Positions 17,882 through 25,819 of a stretch of 62,997 nt of DNA are shown here, one piece after another. Source of the DNA: ARK-15 sp038880255 (GTDB taxonomy: Archaea; Thermoplasmatota; Thermoplasmata; Thermoplasmatales; ARK-15); assembly GCA_038880255.1 (NCBI GenBank), contig JAVZSA010000003.1, positions 1 to 62,997 on the forward strand. Reading direction: 5' to 3'. Both the position numbers and the translations under genes were made by a program. The stretch's first letter is position 1; each line of letters starts with the position of its first letter. The notes beneath the pieces were generated by a model. That model saw only the letters and a program-made list of their open reading frames with translations, was not told the origin of the DNA and made no database searches.

Positions 17882-18298
17882 ATGAAGGAATTTGAATACA
17901 GATACAGGGTGGCCTGGGTGGATACTGACGCTTTGGGCGTGATGCATTTTTCAAATTATTTTAGGATATGTGAAAGAACTGAAGAAGAATTTATGAATTC
18001 AATAGGATTGTCATTTGATATTTCAAAGAATATTTCATTACCAAGAGTGAAGGCTGAATGTTCATACAAATCACCTCTAATGTATAATGACACAGCAGTT
18101 ATAACAATGAAAGTACAAGAGATAGGAAAGAAGCATTTAAAATATATTTTTGAGATAAAAAAGGAGAATGATGAAAAATTATCTGCTATATGCGAAATAG
18201 TTGTGGTAGCAATAAACAATCAATTCAAATCAGTAAATCTTCCTGAACAATTAATTGAAAAAATAAAACCATTTTTAAAATCTGAAAACATGGAATAG
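17882..18298 (+). CDS. 4HBT-type acyl-CoA thioesterase
   Basis: This 138-residue hotdog-fold protein of the YbgC/4-hydroxybenzoyl-CoA thioesterase family has the signature VDTDALGVMHFSNYFRICE near residues 13-31, with the catalytic Asp at D16. It diverges from the beta-oxidation operon with a 76-bp shared promoter region, so it may release free acids or CoA from that pathway. A TATA-like element near 17850-17860 puts the start at leaderless distance from the ATG. The acyl substrate is not determinable. Confidence 0.85.
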   Translation: MKEFEYRYRVAWVDTDALGVMHFSNYFRICERTEEEFMNSIGLSFDISKNISLPRVKAECSYKSPLMYNDTAVITMKVQEIGKKHLKYIFEIKKENDEKLSAICEIVVVAINNQFKSVNLPEQLIEKIKPFLKSENME

Positions 18299-18559
18299 CC
18301 CTGAATTAGTTATTAAATTGAACAAAATTTTTACTATTATTATATATTTTAAATATTATAGGTTATATAGAAAAAGAAAGTTCGTAGAGAAAATGAGAGA
18401 TCAAATTACAAAGTATATGAAATGAAATTTAATAAAAGTAAAATTAAGAACAAAATCTAATTTATTTCTAATATAATAAATGAAAAAAGTTATAATATAA
18501 TAATTATTCTAATTGGAGGGAAAATTTGTTATATTATTTATTTATGACATGGTAAAAAT

Positions 18560-19624
18560 ATGATAAAATTGGAAAAAAATTCCATAAGTTCAGGTAAACT
18601 TCCAAAAGGATGTGAAATTTGTAGAAAAGGTGCAAAGATGGTACTTTTTGTTACTGGTCTTTGCAATTTTAGGTGTTTTTATTGTCCTTTAAGTACAGGT
18701 AAGAAAAATAGGGATGTTATATATGCGGATGAAATGCCTATATTAAAGGAGGAACAAATAATTGAGGAATCGAAATTAATAGATGGGGAGGGTGCGGGAA
18801 TAACAGGAGGAGATCCAATAAAAAGACTTGATAGAACAATAAGATTCATTAAAATTTTAAAAGATGAATTTGGTACAAAATATCATATTCACTTATATAC
18901 AGCAAGTGGTAAAAAAGATGAAATCGAAGCCCTTGCCAATGCTGGTTTGGATGAAATTAGATTTCATATACCTGTTAGATTATGGAATAAATTAAAGTAC
19001 AGTGATTATGCCTCTAAGATTAAGTATTCAATTAATGCAGGAATGGATGTGGGAATTGAGATACCTGTATTACCAGATAAAGGTGATGATATCCTTAAAA
19101 TGATTCGTGATGCTGAAGATCTTGGAATAAATTTTATAAATCTAAATGAACTTGAATTTTCAGAAACAAATTTTGAGTCATTAAGAATACATGGTTATGT
19201 GACAAAATCCTATATAAGTAGTGCTGTAAAGGGTAGTGAATCACTCGCCAGAAAAATTATATTGGAAAATGATTTTAATACCACGGTCCATTATTGTTCC
19301 TCAAGTTTTAAGGATGCAATTCAACTTAGGAGAAGATTAATAAGAAGAGCAAGGAATGTTGCAAAAGACTATGAAATAATTACAAAGGACGGTACAATTT
19401 TAAAAGGTATTATTGAATATGGAAACATAAATGACATTTATAGAGAAATAGTTGATTATTATAATGTGCCTGAAAATTTAGTTTACAGGGATATTTATAA
19501 AAATAGGATTGAAATAGCACCCTGGATATTGGATCAATTGAAGGAAAAAATAGAAGGTAAAAAATACATTGTTGAGGAATATCCCACTTGGGACAGAACA
19601 GAGGTAGAGAGAGAAGAACTTTAA
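18560..19624 (+). CDS. Radical SAM protein of the COG2108 type
   Basis: The 354-residue protein holds the radical-SAM triad CNFRCFYC (near residues 37-44), preceded by a second Cys pair KGCEICRKGAKM, then the glycine-rich ITGGDPI and a TIM-barrel pattern. The C-terminus ends in charged segments (EEYPTWDRTEVER) typical of this archaeal group, whose reaction is unknown. The extra Cys pair could bind a second cluster or zinc. It is transcribed towards MptD and the THEP1 NTPase, but a 59-bp gap leaves room for a separate promoter. Confidence 0.82.
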   Translation: MIKLEKNSISSGKLPKGCEICRKGAKMVLFVTGLCNFRCFYCPLSTGKKNRDVIYADEMPILKEEQIIEESKLIDGEGAGITGGDPIKRLDRTIRFIKILKDEFGTKYHIHLYTASGKKDEIEALANAGLDEIRFHIPVRLWNKLKYSDYASKIKYSINAGMDVGIEIPVLPDKGDDILKMIRDAEDLGINFINLNELEFSETNFESLRIHGYVTKSYISSAVKGSESLARKIILENDFNTTVHYCSSSFKDAIQLRRRLIRRARNVAKDYEIITKDGTILKGIIEYGNINDIYREIVDYYNVPENLVYRDIYKNRIEIAPWILDQLKEKIEGKKYIVEEYPTWDRTEVEREEL

Positions 19625-19683
19625 TATCATTATTCTATCAACATAAAGAAAAGATAATATCTTTGTAATTAATTACCTAAATA

Positions 19684-20058
19684 ATGGATGACCCAGCTAA
19701 AAAGTATTTTAATTGTAGTGATAGTGAAAGGGCTGTATTCGAAGCTGGAATAAAGTTGGGTACAATTTACCATCAATTTGTTGGAACACCCCTAAGTGCT
19801 GAAAATGTCGATTTACTTGAAAAATCAATAGAGGAAAGTGTTAGAGTTCAACCATTCGTTAAAGATGTAAAAGTAAAGATAAGGAGGGAAAGGATAAAAA
19901 AGAAAAAGGGGGTATATAAATATCTTACACTCACCGGTGATCTATTAGATGTTGAACTATTAGTAGAATACAATGGAGTTCAGGCTTTATGCTATCTCAA
20001 ATATATTGAGGAAATGAATTATCCTCTAATGTATGTGTCTGAAGTAAAAGTGATTTAA
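19684..20058 (+). CDS. mptD: Archaeal dihydroneopterin aldolase MptD
   Basis: At 124 residues it has the length and pattern of MptD (DUF372), including YFNCSDSERAVFEAGIKLG (residues 8-26), then TIYHQFVGTPL and a conserved central SIEESVRVQPFVKDV. MptD cleaves 7,8-dihydroneopterin to a 6-hydroxymethyl pterin in tetrahydromethanopterin or folate-type cofactor synthesis in archaea. The next ATG follows its stop with no gap, so it is coupled to the THEP1 gene. Confidence 0.82.
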   Translation: MDDPAKKYFNCSDSERAVFEAGIKLGTIYHQFVGTPLSAENVDLLEKSIEESVRVQPFVKDVKVKIRRERIKKKKGVYKYLTLTGDLLDVELLVEYNGVQALCYLKYIEEMNYPLMYVSEVKVI

Positions 20059-20592
20059 ATGTATGTGAAAATTGGTATTAGTGGTTTACCTGGTGTGGGA
20101 AAGACAACAACATTACTTAAAACAATAGAAATACTTGAAAAGGAATATACTGTTGGCGGTATAATTACAGAGGAAATTCTTGAGAATAAGGTAAGAGTAG
20201 GTTTCACATTAATGGATTGGGAAACTAAAGAGAAACGTGTCTTTGCATCAAAGTATATTCAATCAAGAAATAGGATAGGTAAATACGGCATTGATACTCA
20301 AGTTCTAGATGATCTCGGTGTAAGAGCTTTGGAAAATGCTAAACAAAAGGATATAATAATCATAGATGAAATAGGGAAAATGGAGCTTGAATCAAAAAAA
20401 TTAACAGAAAAGATAAAGGAAATACTTGATATGGAAAAGAACATTATTATGACGTTAAATAAAAAATCTAGGAATCCTCTCCTTCAAGATATAAGGAGGA
20501 TGGATGATGTAAGGATACTTGAGGTAACACCTGTCAATAGGACCATATTACCATTCAAAATTGTTAGCATAATTAAGGGGGAGCAGATTTGA
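20059..20592 (+). CDS. THEP1-type nucleoside-triphosphatase
   Basis: This 177-residue P-loop protein has Walker A GLPGVGKT (residues 9-16), a THEP1-specific region GGIITEEI followed by a substrate strand, and Walker B IIIIDEIGKMEL (near 110-121). It is the size of archaeal THEP1 (DUF265), which hydrolyses ATP, GTP and other NTPs in vitro. The biological role is unknown. Translation begins immediately after mptD. Confidence 0.88.
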   Translation: MYVKIGISGLPGVGKTTTLLKTIEILEKEYTVGGIITEEILENKVRVGFTLMDWETKEKRVFASKYIQSRNRIGKYGIDTQVLDDLGVRALENAKQKDIIIIDEIGKMELESKKLTEKIKEILDMEKNIIMTLNKKSRNPLLQDIRRMDDVRILEVTPVNRTILPFKIVSIIKGEQI

Positions 20593-20605
20593 GGGTGTAT
20601 ATTTA

Positions 20606-21640
20606 ATGGTGGAAACCATTAGGTTAAAGGAGGGTAAAGTTGAAGTTGAGGTGCCAAAAGTATATAAAAAAGGTCCTGGAAAAAAATCCATTGCCTATTA
20701 TTCAACTTCAATGGTAGTTTCTAGGGATTTAACAATTTTTATAATAAAGAATGCTCTTAAAGAAGGAGGACATGCTCTCGATTTATTGGGTGGATCTGGA
20801 ATAAGAGGTTTTAGAATAGAAAAAGAATGTAATTTTAATGTAACAATAAATGAAAAAAATAGAGAATCATTAGTATTTATTAAAAATAATGCAAATATAA
20901 ATAATTCAAAGGCTAAAATAACAGAACTTGATGCAAAGAGATGTACACCAAATGGTTTCTTTGATTATATAGATGTGGATCCTTATGGTTCACCAGTACC
21001 ATTCTTAGATCCCGCTTTGAAAGCAATAAAAAACAATGGAGTATTGGGCATAACTGCAACCGATGTTTCAAACTTTGCAGGTACAAATCCTGATAAAACA
21101 TGGTATCTATACCATTCAATACCCTTAGATAATTATTTAAAGCATGAGGTAGGTATAAGGATATTGATTGGTTATATTGCAAGAAAGGCTTCTGAATATA
21201 ATTTCGGAATTTTTCCATTATTATCATATTTTGGTGGGTATTATTATCGTGTTTTCATAAAATTGAAAAGGGGAAAAAAGGAGGTATTGAAATCACTTTC
21301 ATTGATTCAAGAAATAAATTTTATAAAAATGTTTAAAAGAGTTGGTCCTATCTGGATAGGCAATTTACATGATTTGAAGGATTTTAAAATTCCAGAATAT
21401 TTACAGAGTAAAAAAGAAATAGAAAAGATTATTAATATATCAAAAGATGAAAATAGACTTTTCTTTTTTTCAACTGAGGAATTGGGCAAAAAATTGAAAA
21501 TAGACGTGCCAAAAATTGAAAGATTGATAGAAAAGCTAAAAGAGGAAGGTTTTAGTGCTTCAAGAACACAATTCTCCAATGTTGGATTAAAAACAAATGC
21601 TACATTACCAAAAATAAATAAAATATTAAAATCAAATTAA
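20606..21640 (+). CDS. trm1: tRNA (guanine26-N2)-dimethyltransferase Trm1
   Basis: The 344-residue SAM-dependent methyltransferase opens with the Trm1 pattern VYKKGPGKKSIAYYSTSMVVSRDL in outline. It then has the SAM motif ALDLLGGSGIRGFR (near residues 53-66) and the catalytic DVDPYGSPVPFLD. Trm1 dimethylates G26 of tRNAs. A winged C-terminal domain (LGKKLKIDVPKIERLIEKL) follows. It begins 13 nt after the THEP1 gene and is probably cotranscribed. Confidence 0.93.
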   Translation: MVETIRLKEGKVEVEVPKVYKKGPGKKSIAYYSTSMVVSRDLTIFIIKNALKEGGHALDLLGGSGIRGFRIEKECNFNVTINEKNRESLVFIKNNANINNSKAKITELDAKRCTPNGFFDYIDVDPYGSPVPFLDPALKAIKNNGVLGITATDVSNFAGTNPDKTWYLYHSIPLDNYLKHEVGIRILIGYIARKASEYNFGIFPLLSYFGGYYYRVFIKLKRGKKEVLKSLSLIQEINFIKMFKRVGPIWIGNLHDLKDFKIPEYLQSKKEIEKIINISKDENRLFFFSTEELGKKLKIDVPKIERLIEKLKEEGFSASRTQFSNVGLKTNATLPKINKILKSN

Positions 21641-21724
21641 AGATAATAATGCATAAATCTTTTATAAAATGAAAGATTTATTAAGTAAAAAATGTTTATG
21701 AATTTAAGTTTGAGGTGATAAAAT

Positions 21725-22438
21725 ATGCAACCAGCACAAATGGCATATGATCGTGCAATCACAGTTTTTTCACCTGAAGGTAGATTGTATCAGGTAGAAT
21801 ATGCTAGAGAAGCTGTTAAAATGGGATCTACTACAATTGGTATAAAGTTTAAGGATGGTGTAGCACTTATTATAGATAAGAAAGTGAGGAGCAGGTTAAT
21901 AGAACCAAAAAGTATAGAAAAAATTTACATCATAGATGAACATATTGGAGCAGCCTCCTCAGGTTTAATGGCTGATGCGAGAGTACTAGTTGATTATGCA
22001 AGAATGACGGCACAAATTGAAAAAGTGACCTATGGTGAAAAAATAGGTGTTGAACCGTTGGTAAAAAAGATTAGTGATTATGTACAGCAATACACTCAGT
22101 ATGGTGGTGTGAGGCCATTTGGTACTTCATTACTTGTGGCAGGCATTGATGATACAGATGTTTACCTGTTTGAAACAGAACCAAGTGGTGCATTTACTGG
22201 TTATAAAGCATCATGTATTGGAAGGGGTAGGGAAACAATAATGGCAATATTCGAAAAAGAATATCAGGAAAATATGTCAAAAGATGATGCAATAATGTTG
22301 GCATTGAAAGCAATGAAACAGGTAAGTGAGGATCCTTCGCAGCCAATGCTAGTGGAGATTGGTATAATCACAAAGGGTACAAATTTCAAAATACTTCCAC
22401 CTGAAGAGGTAGATTCGTACATAAAAAAATTGAGTTAA
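21725..22438 (+). CDS. psmA: Proteasome alpha subunit
   Basis: This 237-residue alpha subunit of the 20S proteasome starts with the gate-forming tail and the signature YDRAITVFSPEGRLYQVEYA (residues 9-28), which all archaeal alpha subunits share. It has no catalytic N-terminal Thr. A strong GAGGTGATAAA precedes the ATG, so this gene has a translated leader unlike the leaderless genes around it. It heads the operon psmA-sdo1-rrp4-rrp41-rrp42-eL43-rpoP, which links protein and RNA turnover. No beta subunit is in the window. Confidence 0.97.
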   Translation: MQPAQMAYDRAITVFSPEGRLYQVEYAREAVKMGSTTIGIKFKDGVALIIDKKVRSRLIEPKSIEKIYIIDEHIGAASSGLMADARVLVDYARMTAQIEKVTYGEKIGVEPLVKKISDYVQQYTQYGGVRPFGTSLLVAGIDDTDVYLFETEPSGAFTGYKASCIGRGRETIMAIFEKEYQENMSKDDAIMLALKAMKQVSEDPSQPMLVEIGIITKGTNFKILPPEEVDSYIKKLS

Positions 22439-22450
22439 AGTGATTTTTTT

Positions 22451-23149
22451 ATGGTGAGACTTGAGGATTCTGTGGTCGCCAGATATGAAGCAAAGGGCCA
22501 CAGGCTTGAGATCCTCATAGATCCAAAGTTAATAGATTTATTAAAATCTGGTAAGCAAGTAAACATTGTAGACTATATGGTAATAGATGAGGTTTTTAAG
22601 GATGCGAAAAAGGGGGACAAAGCGGGAGAAGAGGTATTGAAAGAAATTTTTGGAACAACAGATATAAATGAAGTGGCAAAACAGATAGTTTTAAAAGGGC
22701 AGGTACAGCTCACCACAGAGCAGAGAAGAAAAATGCTTGAAGAGAAAAAAAGGCAGATCGTAAATGAAATAGCAAAGAATGCAATAAATCCACAGACAAA
22801 TACTCCTCATCCACCTCAAAGAATAGAAAAGGCCATAGAAGAGGCAAAAGTGCACATAGATCCAATGAAAAGTGTGGAAGAACAGGTACCTATTGTTCTT
22901 AAAGCAATTAAGGCAATAATTCCAATAAGAATTGAAAAAATAAAATATGAAATTAAGGTAAGTGGGGAGGGGTATGGTAAAATATATCAGGATTTAGTCA
23001 AAATGGGTACTATTGTAAAGGAAGAATGGGGAAATGATGGAAGCTGGAGAGCTGTGGTTGAAATACCTGCAGGAATGCAATCAGAATTTCTTGATATGTT
23101 GAACAAGAAGACTCATGGAAATGTTGAAACAAAAATGGTGAAAGGGTGA
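22451..23149 (+). CDS. Ribosome maturation protein SBDS/Sdo1
   Basis: The 232-residue protein has the three SBDS domains. The N-terminal FYSH part includes VVARYEAKGHRLEILIDP, the central helical domain includes LTTEQRRKMLEEKKRQIVNE in outline and PHPPQRIEKAIEEA, and the C-terminal ferredoxin-like domain carries YGKIYQDLVKMGTIVKEEWG. SBDS helps release aIF6 from the large ribosomal subunit. It sits between psmA and rrp4, the conserved position in archaeal exosome operons. Confidence 0.95.
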   Translation: MVRLEDSVVARYEAKGHRLEILIDPKLIDLLKSGKQVNIVDYMVIDEVFKDAKKGDKAGEEVLKEIFGTTDINEVAKQIVLKGQVQLTTEQRRKMLEEKKRQIVNEIAKNAINPQTNTPHPPQRIEKAIEEAKVHIDPMKSVEEQVPIVLKAIKAIIPIRIEKIKYEIKVSGEGYGKIYQDLVKMGTIVKEEWGNDGSWRAVVEIPAGMQSEFLDMLNKKTHGNVETKMVKG

Positions 23150-23154
23150 ATATA

Positions 23155-23826
23155 ATGGAAAAAATTCGAGAGATTGTTTTACCAGGGGAAGAGATTGATT
23201 TAATGGGTAATAAACCTGGCAATGGTATTTATCTTGAAAATGGTAAGGCCTATGTGGAATATCTTGGTGTAAAATCTATAAAATCCGGTTATGTCAATAT
23301 TATTCCACTTTCTGGTAGATACCAACCCCAAAAGGGTGATAAGGTAATTGGAAAAGTAGTGGATATAATGCCATCAAATTGGGTGGTGGACATTAATGCA
23401 CCTTATCTTGCACCATTACATGTAAATGATACACCTTGGAAAGTGGAGTTTGGTGATACTGGTAAATATTTGAATGTTGGTGATACAATAATAGCGAAAA
23501 TTATGAGCGTTAATGAAGTAAAACAAGTATGGTTAACCTTGAAGGAACCTGGTTTAAGGAAACTTGAAGGAGGTCACATAATAACAGTTTCACCAACAAA
23601 GGTCCCAAGAATTATAGGTAAGGATGGTTCAATGATAAAAATGCTCAAGGAAATGACAGAATCAAAAATTTATGTGGGGCAAAACGGTATTATATGGGTG
23701 GACGGTACAATTGAATCAATATTGAAGGTTGTTGGTGCAATAAGGATAATAGAAAGGGAAGCACACATTGTAGGTTTAACAGATAGAATAAAGGAATACC
23801 TTTTAAAAAATAAAAAAGGAGAATGA
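23155..23826 (+). CDS. rrp4: Exosome RNA-binding subunit Rrp4
   Basis: This 223-residue cap subunit of the archaeal exosome has an N-terminal domain, an S1 domain (YQPQKGDKVIGKVVDIMPSN near residues 61-80) and a KH domain (KVPRIIGKDGSMIKMLKEM). It recruits RNA to the Rrp41/Rrp42 ring. A GTG at 23146 is also in frame. The ATG at 23155 is chosen because the sequence around that GTG (GGGTGA, which also ends sdo1) is placed as its Shine-Dalgarno. Confidence 0.95.
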   Translation: MEKIREIVLPGEEIDLMGNKPGNGIYLENGKAYVEYLGVKSIKSGYVNIIPLSGRYQPQKGDKVIGKVVDIMPSNWVVDINAPYLAPLHVNDTPWKVEFGDTGKYLNVGDTIIAKIMSVNEVKQVWLTLKEPGLRKLEGGHIITVSPTKVPRIIGKDGSMIKMLKEMTESKIYVGQNGIIWVDGTIESILKVVGAIRIIEREAHIVGLTDRIKEYLLKNKKGE

Positions 23827-23831
23827 TAAAA

Positions 23832-24581
23832 ATGAGTGGTATGACCACTAATATAAAATTGATTGATGAAAATGGGAAAAGAATAGATGGTAGGGCCTTC
23901 AATGAGTTGAGACCAATAAGAATTGAAGCAGGTGTTCTTGAAAGAGCAGATGGTTCAGCCTATATTGAATGGGGGAATAACAAAATAATTGCAGCGGTAT
24001 ATGGCCCAAGAGAAGTATACCCTAAGCATATGCAAGATCCAAGTAGGGCAATACTTAGGGCAAGGTATAATATGGCAGCATTTTCAGTTGATGAAAGGAA
24101 AAAGCCTGGCCCGGACAGAAGATCAATAGAACTTTCACTTGTAATTTCAAATGCATTAAGTTCGGTTGTACTTCTTGAACAATTTCCAAGAACATCCATT
24201 GATGTATTTATTGAGGTATTACAGGCAGATGCTGGTACTAGGATAGCGGGTCTTACTGCAGCATCTGTTGCATTGGCCGATGCTGGAATACCTATGAAAG
24301 ATTTGATAGTAGGTTGCGCAGCCGGAAAAATAGAGAATACTGTTGTACTTGATTTAAATAAAGAGGAGGACAATTATGGTCAATCGGATTTACCAGTTGC
24401 AATTATACCAAGAACGAAGGAAATTGTTCTTTTCCAGATGGATGGTGATATGACCACTGAGGAAATAGAATTAGGGCTAAACATGGCAATTGATGCATCT
24501 TTAAAAATCTATGAATTACAAAAGGATGCATTAAAGAGAAAATACATAAATTTAGCCCAGGAGGATGAAAATCATGAGTAA
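23832..24581 (+). CDS. rrp41: Exosome catalytic subunit Rrp41
   Basis: This 249-residue RNase PH-fold protein carries the phosphorolytic active site of the archaeal exosome. The key parts are GKRIDGRAFNELRPI near the start, the RNA- and phosphate-binding Arg region AAFSVDERKKPGPDRRS, and the acidic catalytic stretch VLDLNKEEDNYGQSDLPV. The ATG at 23832 is preferred over one 9 nt upstream because it follows the local GA-rich ribosome site plus TGATAAAA pattern, as in other operon genes here. It overlaps the rrp42 start. Confidence 0.95.
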   Translation: MSGMTTNIKLIDENGKRIDGRAFNELRPIRIEAGVLERADGSAYIEWGNNKIIAAVYGPREVYPKHMQDPSRAILRARYNMAAFSVDERKKPGPDRRSIELSLVISNALSSVVLLEQFPRTSIDVFIEVLQADAGTRIAGLTAASVALADAGIPMKDLIVGCAAGKIENTVVLDLNKEEDNYGQSDLPVAIIPRTKEIVLFQMDGDMTTEEIELGLNMAIDASLKIYELQKDALKRKYINLAQEDENHE

Positions 24582-25374
24582 ATTCACAGAAAGTGTTGTT
24601 TCAGAAATAAAAAGGGATTATATTCAAAAACTTCTATCACAAGGATCAAGGATAGATGGTAGGGGGCCCAACGAGTTTAGAAAAATTGAGGTAATAAAAA
24701 ATTTCATACCTAGAGCGGATGGTTCAGCCCTTGTAAAATTGGGAAATACGCAGGTATTAGTAGGTGTTAAGATTGAAACAGGAGAACCATTTCCAGATAC
24801 GCCAAACAGTGGTGTTTTAAGTACAAATGCTGAACTTGTCCCTCTTGCATCACCTACCTTTGAGGCAGGTCCACCTGGAGAGGAGGCAATAGAACTTGCA
24901 AGGGTGGTGGATAGGGGTATTAGGGAAAGTAAGGCAATAGATCTTGAAAAACTTGTTATTAAGGAAGGGGAACTTGTTTGGGTAATTTTTGTGGATATTC
25001 ATGTACTTGATTATGACGGGAACCTTTTTGATGCATCAGCTTTAGGATCAATAGTTGCTTTAAAAAATTCAGTTGTTCCAGCGAAAAGATATGGTTTTGG
25101 TGATGATTTTAATCTTCCAATAAAGCATTATCCAGCTACAACTACATTTGTAAAGATAGGGGATAAAATTGTTCTCGATCCTAATCTTGATGAAGAAAAC
25201 ATTGCATTTTCCAGAATTACAATATCAACAAATGAGGATGGTCACGTAAATGCAATACAGAAGGGACTTGAGGGAACATTCACAATGGAAGAAATTTTAA
25301 ATACTATTAAATTGTCTATTGAAGCTGGAAAATATTTAAGAAGCAGTTTCCTATTAGGAGATGATTTAAAATGA
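24574..25374 (+). CDS. rrp42: Exosome subunit Rrp42
   Basis: This 266-residue RNase PH-like ring subunit alternates with Rrp41. It shows GSRIDGRGPNEFRKIEVI and the family segment VGVKIETGEPFPDTPNSGVL in outline, followed by ELVPLASPTFEAGPPGE. It lacks the Asp-rich catalytic stretch of Rrp41, as expected, and supports RNA binding. AGGAGGATG upstream favours the ATG at 24574. It overlaps rrp41 by 8 nt and eL43 by 4 nt. Confidence 0.95.
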   Translation: MSKFTESVVSEIKRDYIQKLLSQGSRIDGRGPNEFRKIEVIKNFIPRADGSALVKLGNTQVLVGVKIETGEPFPDTPNSGVLSTNAELVPLASPTFEAGPPGEEAIELARVVDRGIRESKAIDLEKLVIKEGELVWVIFVDIHVLDYDGNLFDASALGSIVALKNSVVPAKRYGFGDDFNLPIKHYPATTTFVKIGDKIVLDPNLDEENIAFSRITISTNEDGHVNAIQKGLEGTFTMEEILNTIKLSIEAGKYLRSSFLLGDDLK

Positions 25375-25631
25375 GCAGGAGAACAAAGAAATTGGGCATT
25401 GCTGCACGTTTCGGACCAAGGTATGGTGTTGCTCCTAAAAAACAGTGGAAGGAAATAATGGAACAAAAAACAAATTCATATGTTTGCCCAAGATGTGGCC
25501 ATAGGACATTTAGAAGGGTAAGTACAGGTATATGGAGCTGTAAAAGGTGTGGATATACAATGGCTGGAGGAGCATATGTCCCCTTCGTGAGAAAAGAAAT
25601 TGTTAGGGAGGGTGAAAATGTCCAGGTTTAG
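25371..25631 (+). CDS. rpl37Ae: Ribosomal protein eL43 (L37Ae)
   Basis: This 86-residue zinc-ribbon ribosomal protein has the family start TKKLGIAARFGPRYG and two CxxC pairs, CPRCGHRTFRRV and CKRCGYTMAGGAY. It belongs to the 50S subunit. The ATG overlaps the rrp42 stop (ATGA), and its own end overlaps the start of rpoP by 14 nt in another frame. Confidence 0.95.
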   Translation: MSRRTKKLGIAARFGPRYGVAPKKQWKEIMEQKTNSYVCPRCGHRTFRRVSTGIWSCKRCGYTMAGGAYVPFVRKEIVREGENVQV

Positions 25632-25755
25632 ATGTGCCGTATGTGGGAAAATTTATGAAGGTGATATAACTTCACCAAACATTTCATGTGAATGTGGTTC
25701 AACTATTTTTTATAAGGAAAGACCAAATGTGAAGAGGGTATTTACCTCCGATTAA
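25618..25755 (+). CDS. rpoP: DNA-directed RNA polymerase subunit P (Rpb12-like)
   Basis: A 45-residue protein read directly from the sequence: MSRFRCAVCGKIYEGD at the start, then CECGSTIFYKERPNVKR. The CxxC...CxC zinc site and length match archaeal RpoP, a small structural subunit of RNA polymerase. GGTGAAA lies just before the ATG at 25618, within the last codons of eL43. It is the last gene of the exosome operon; the next gene begins 65 nt later with its own promoter-like sequence. Confidence 0.93.
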   Translation: MSRFRCAVCGKIYEGDITSPNISCECGSTIFYKERPNVKRVFTSD

Positions 25756-25819
25756 GAAAACTTTTTATTAAGGTTGACTTAATCCATACAAACCGCCCAT
25801 CCCGAAGGTGAAAATATAA

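Noticed and set aside
25750..25790. Inverted repeat GATTAAG...CTTAATC before aglB
   Set aside because: A 7-bp A/T-rich match over 40 bp, overlapping the rpoP stop, is expected by chance in sequence this AT-rich. There is no second example to support an operator.
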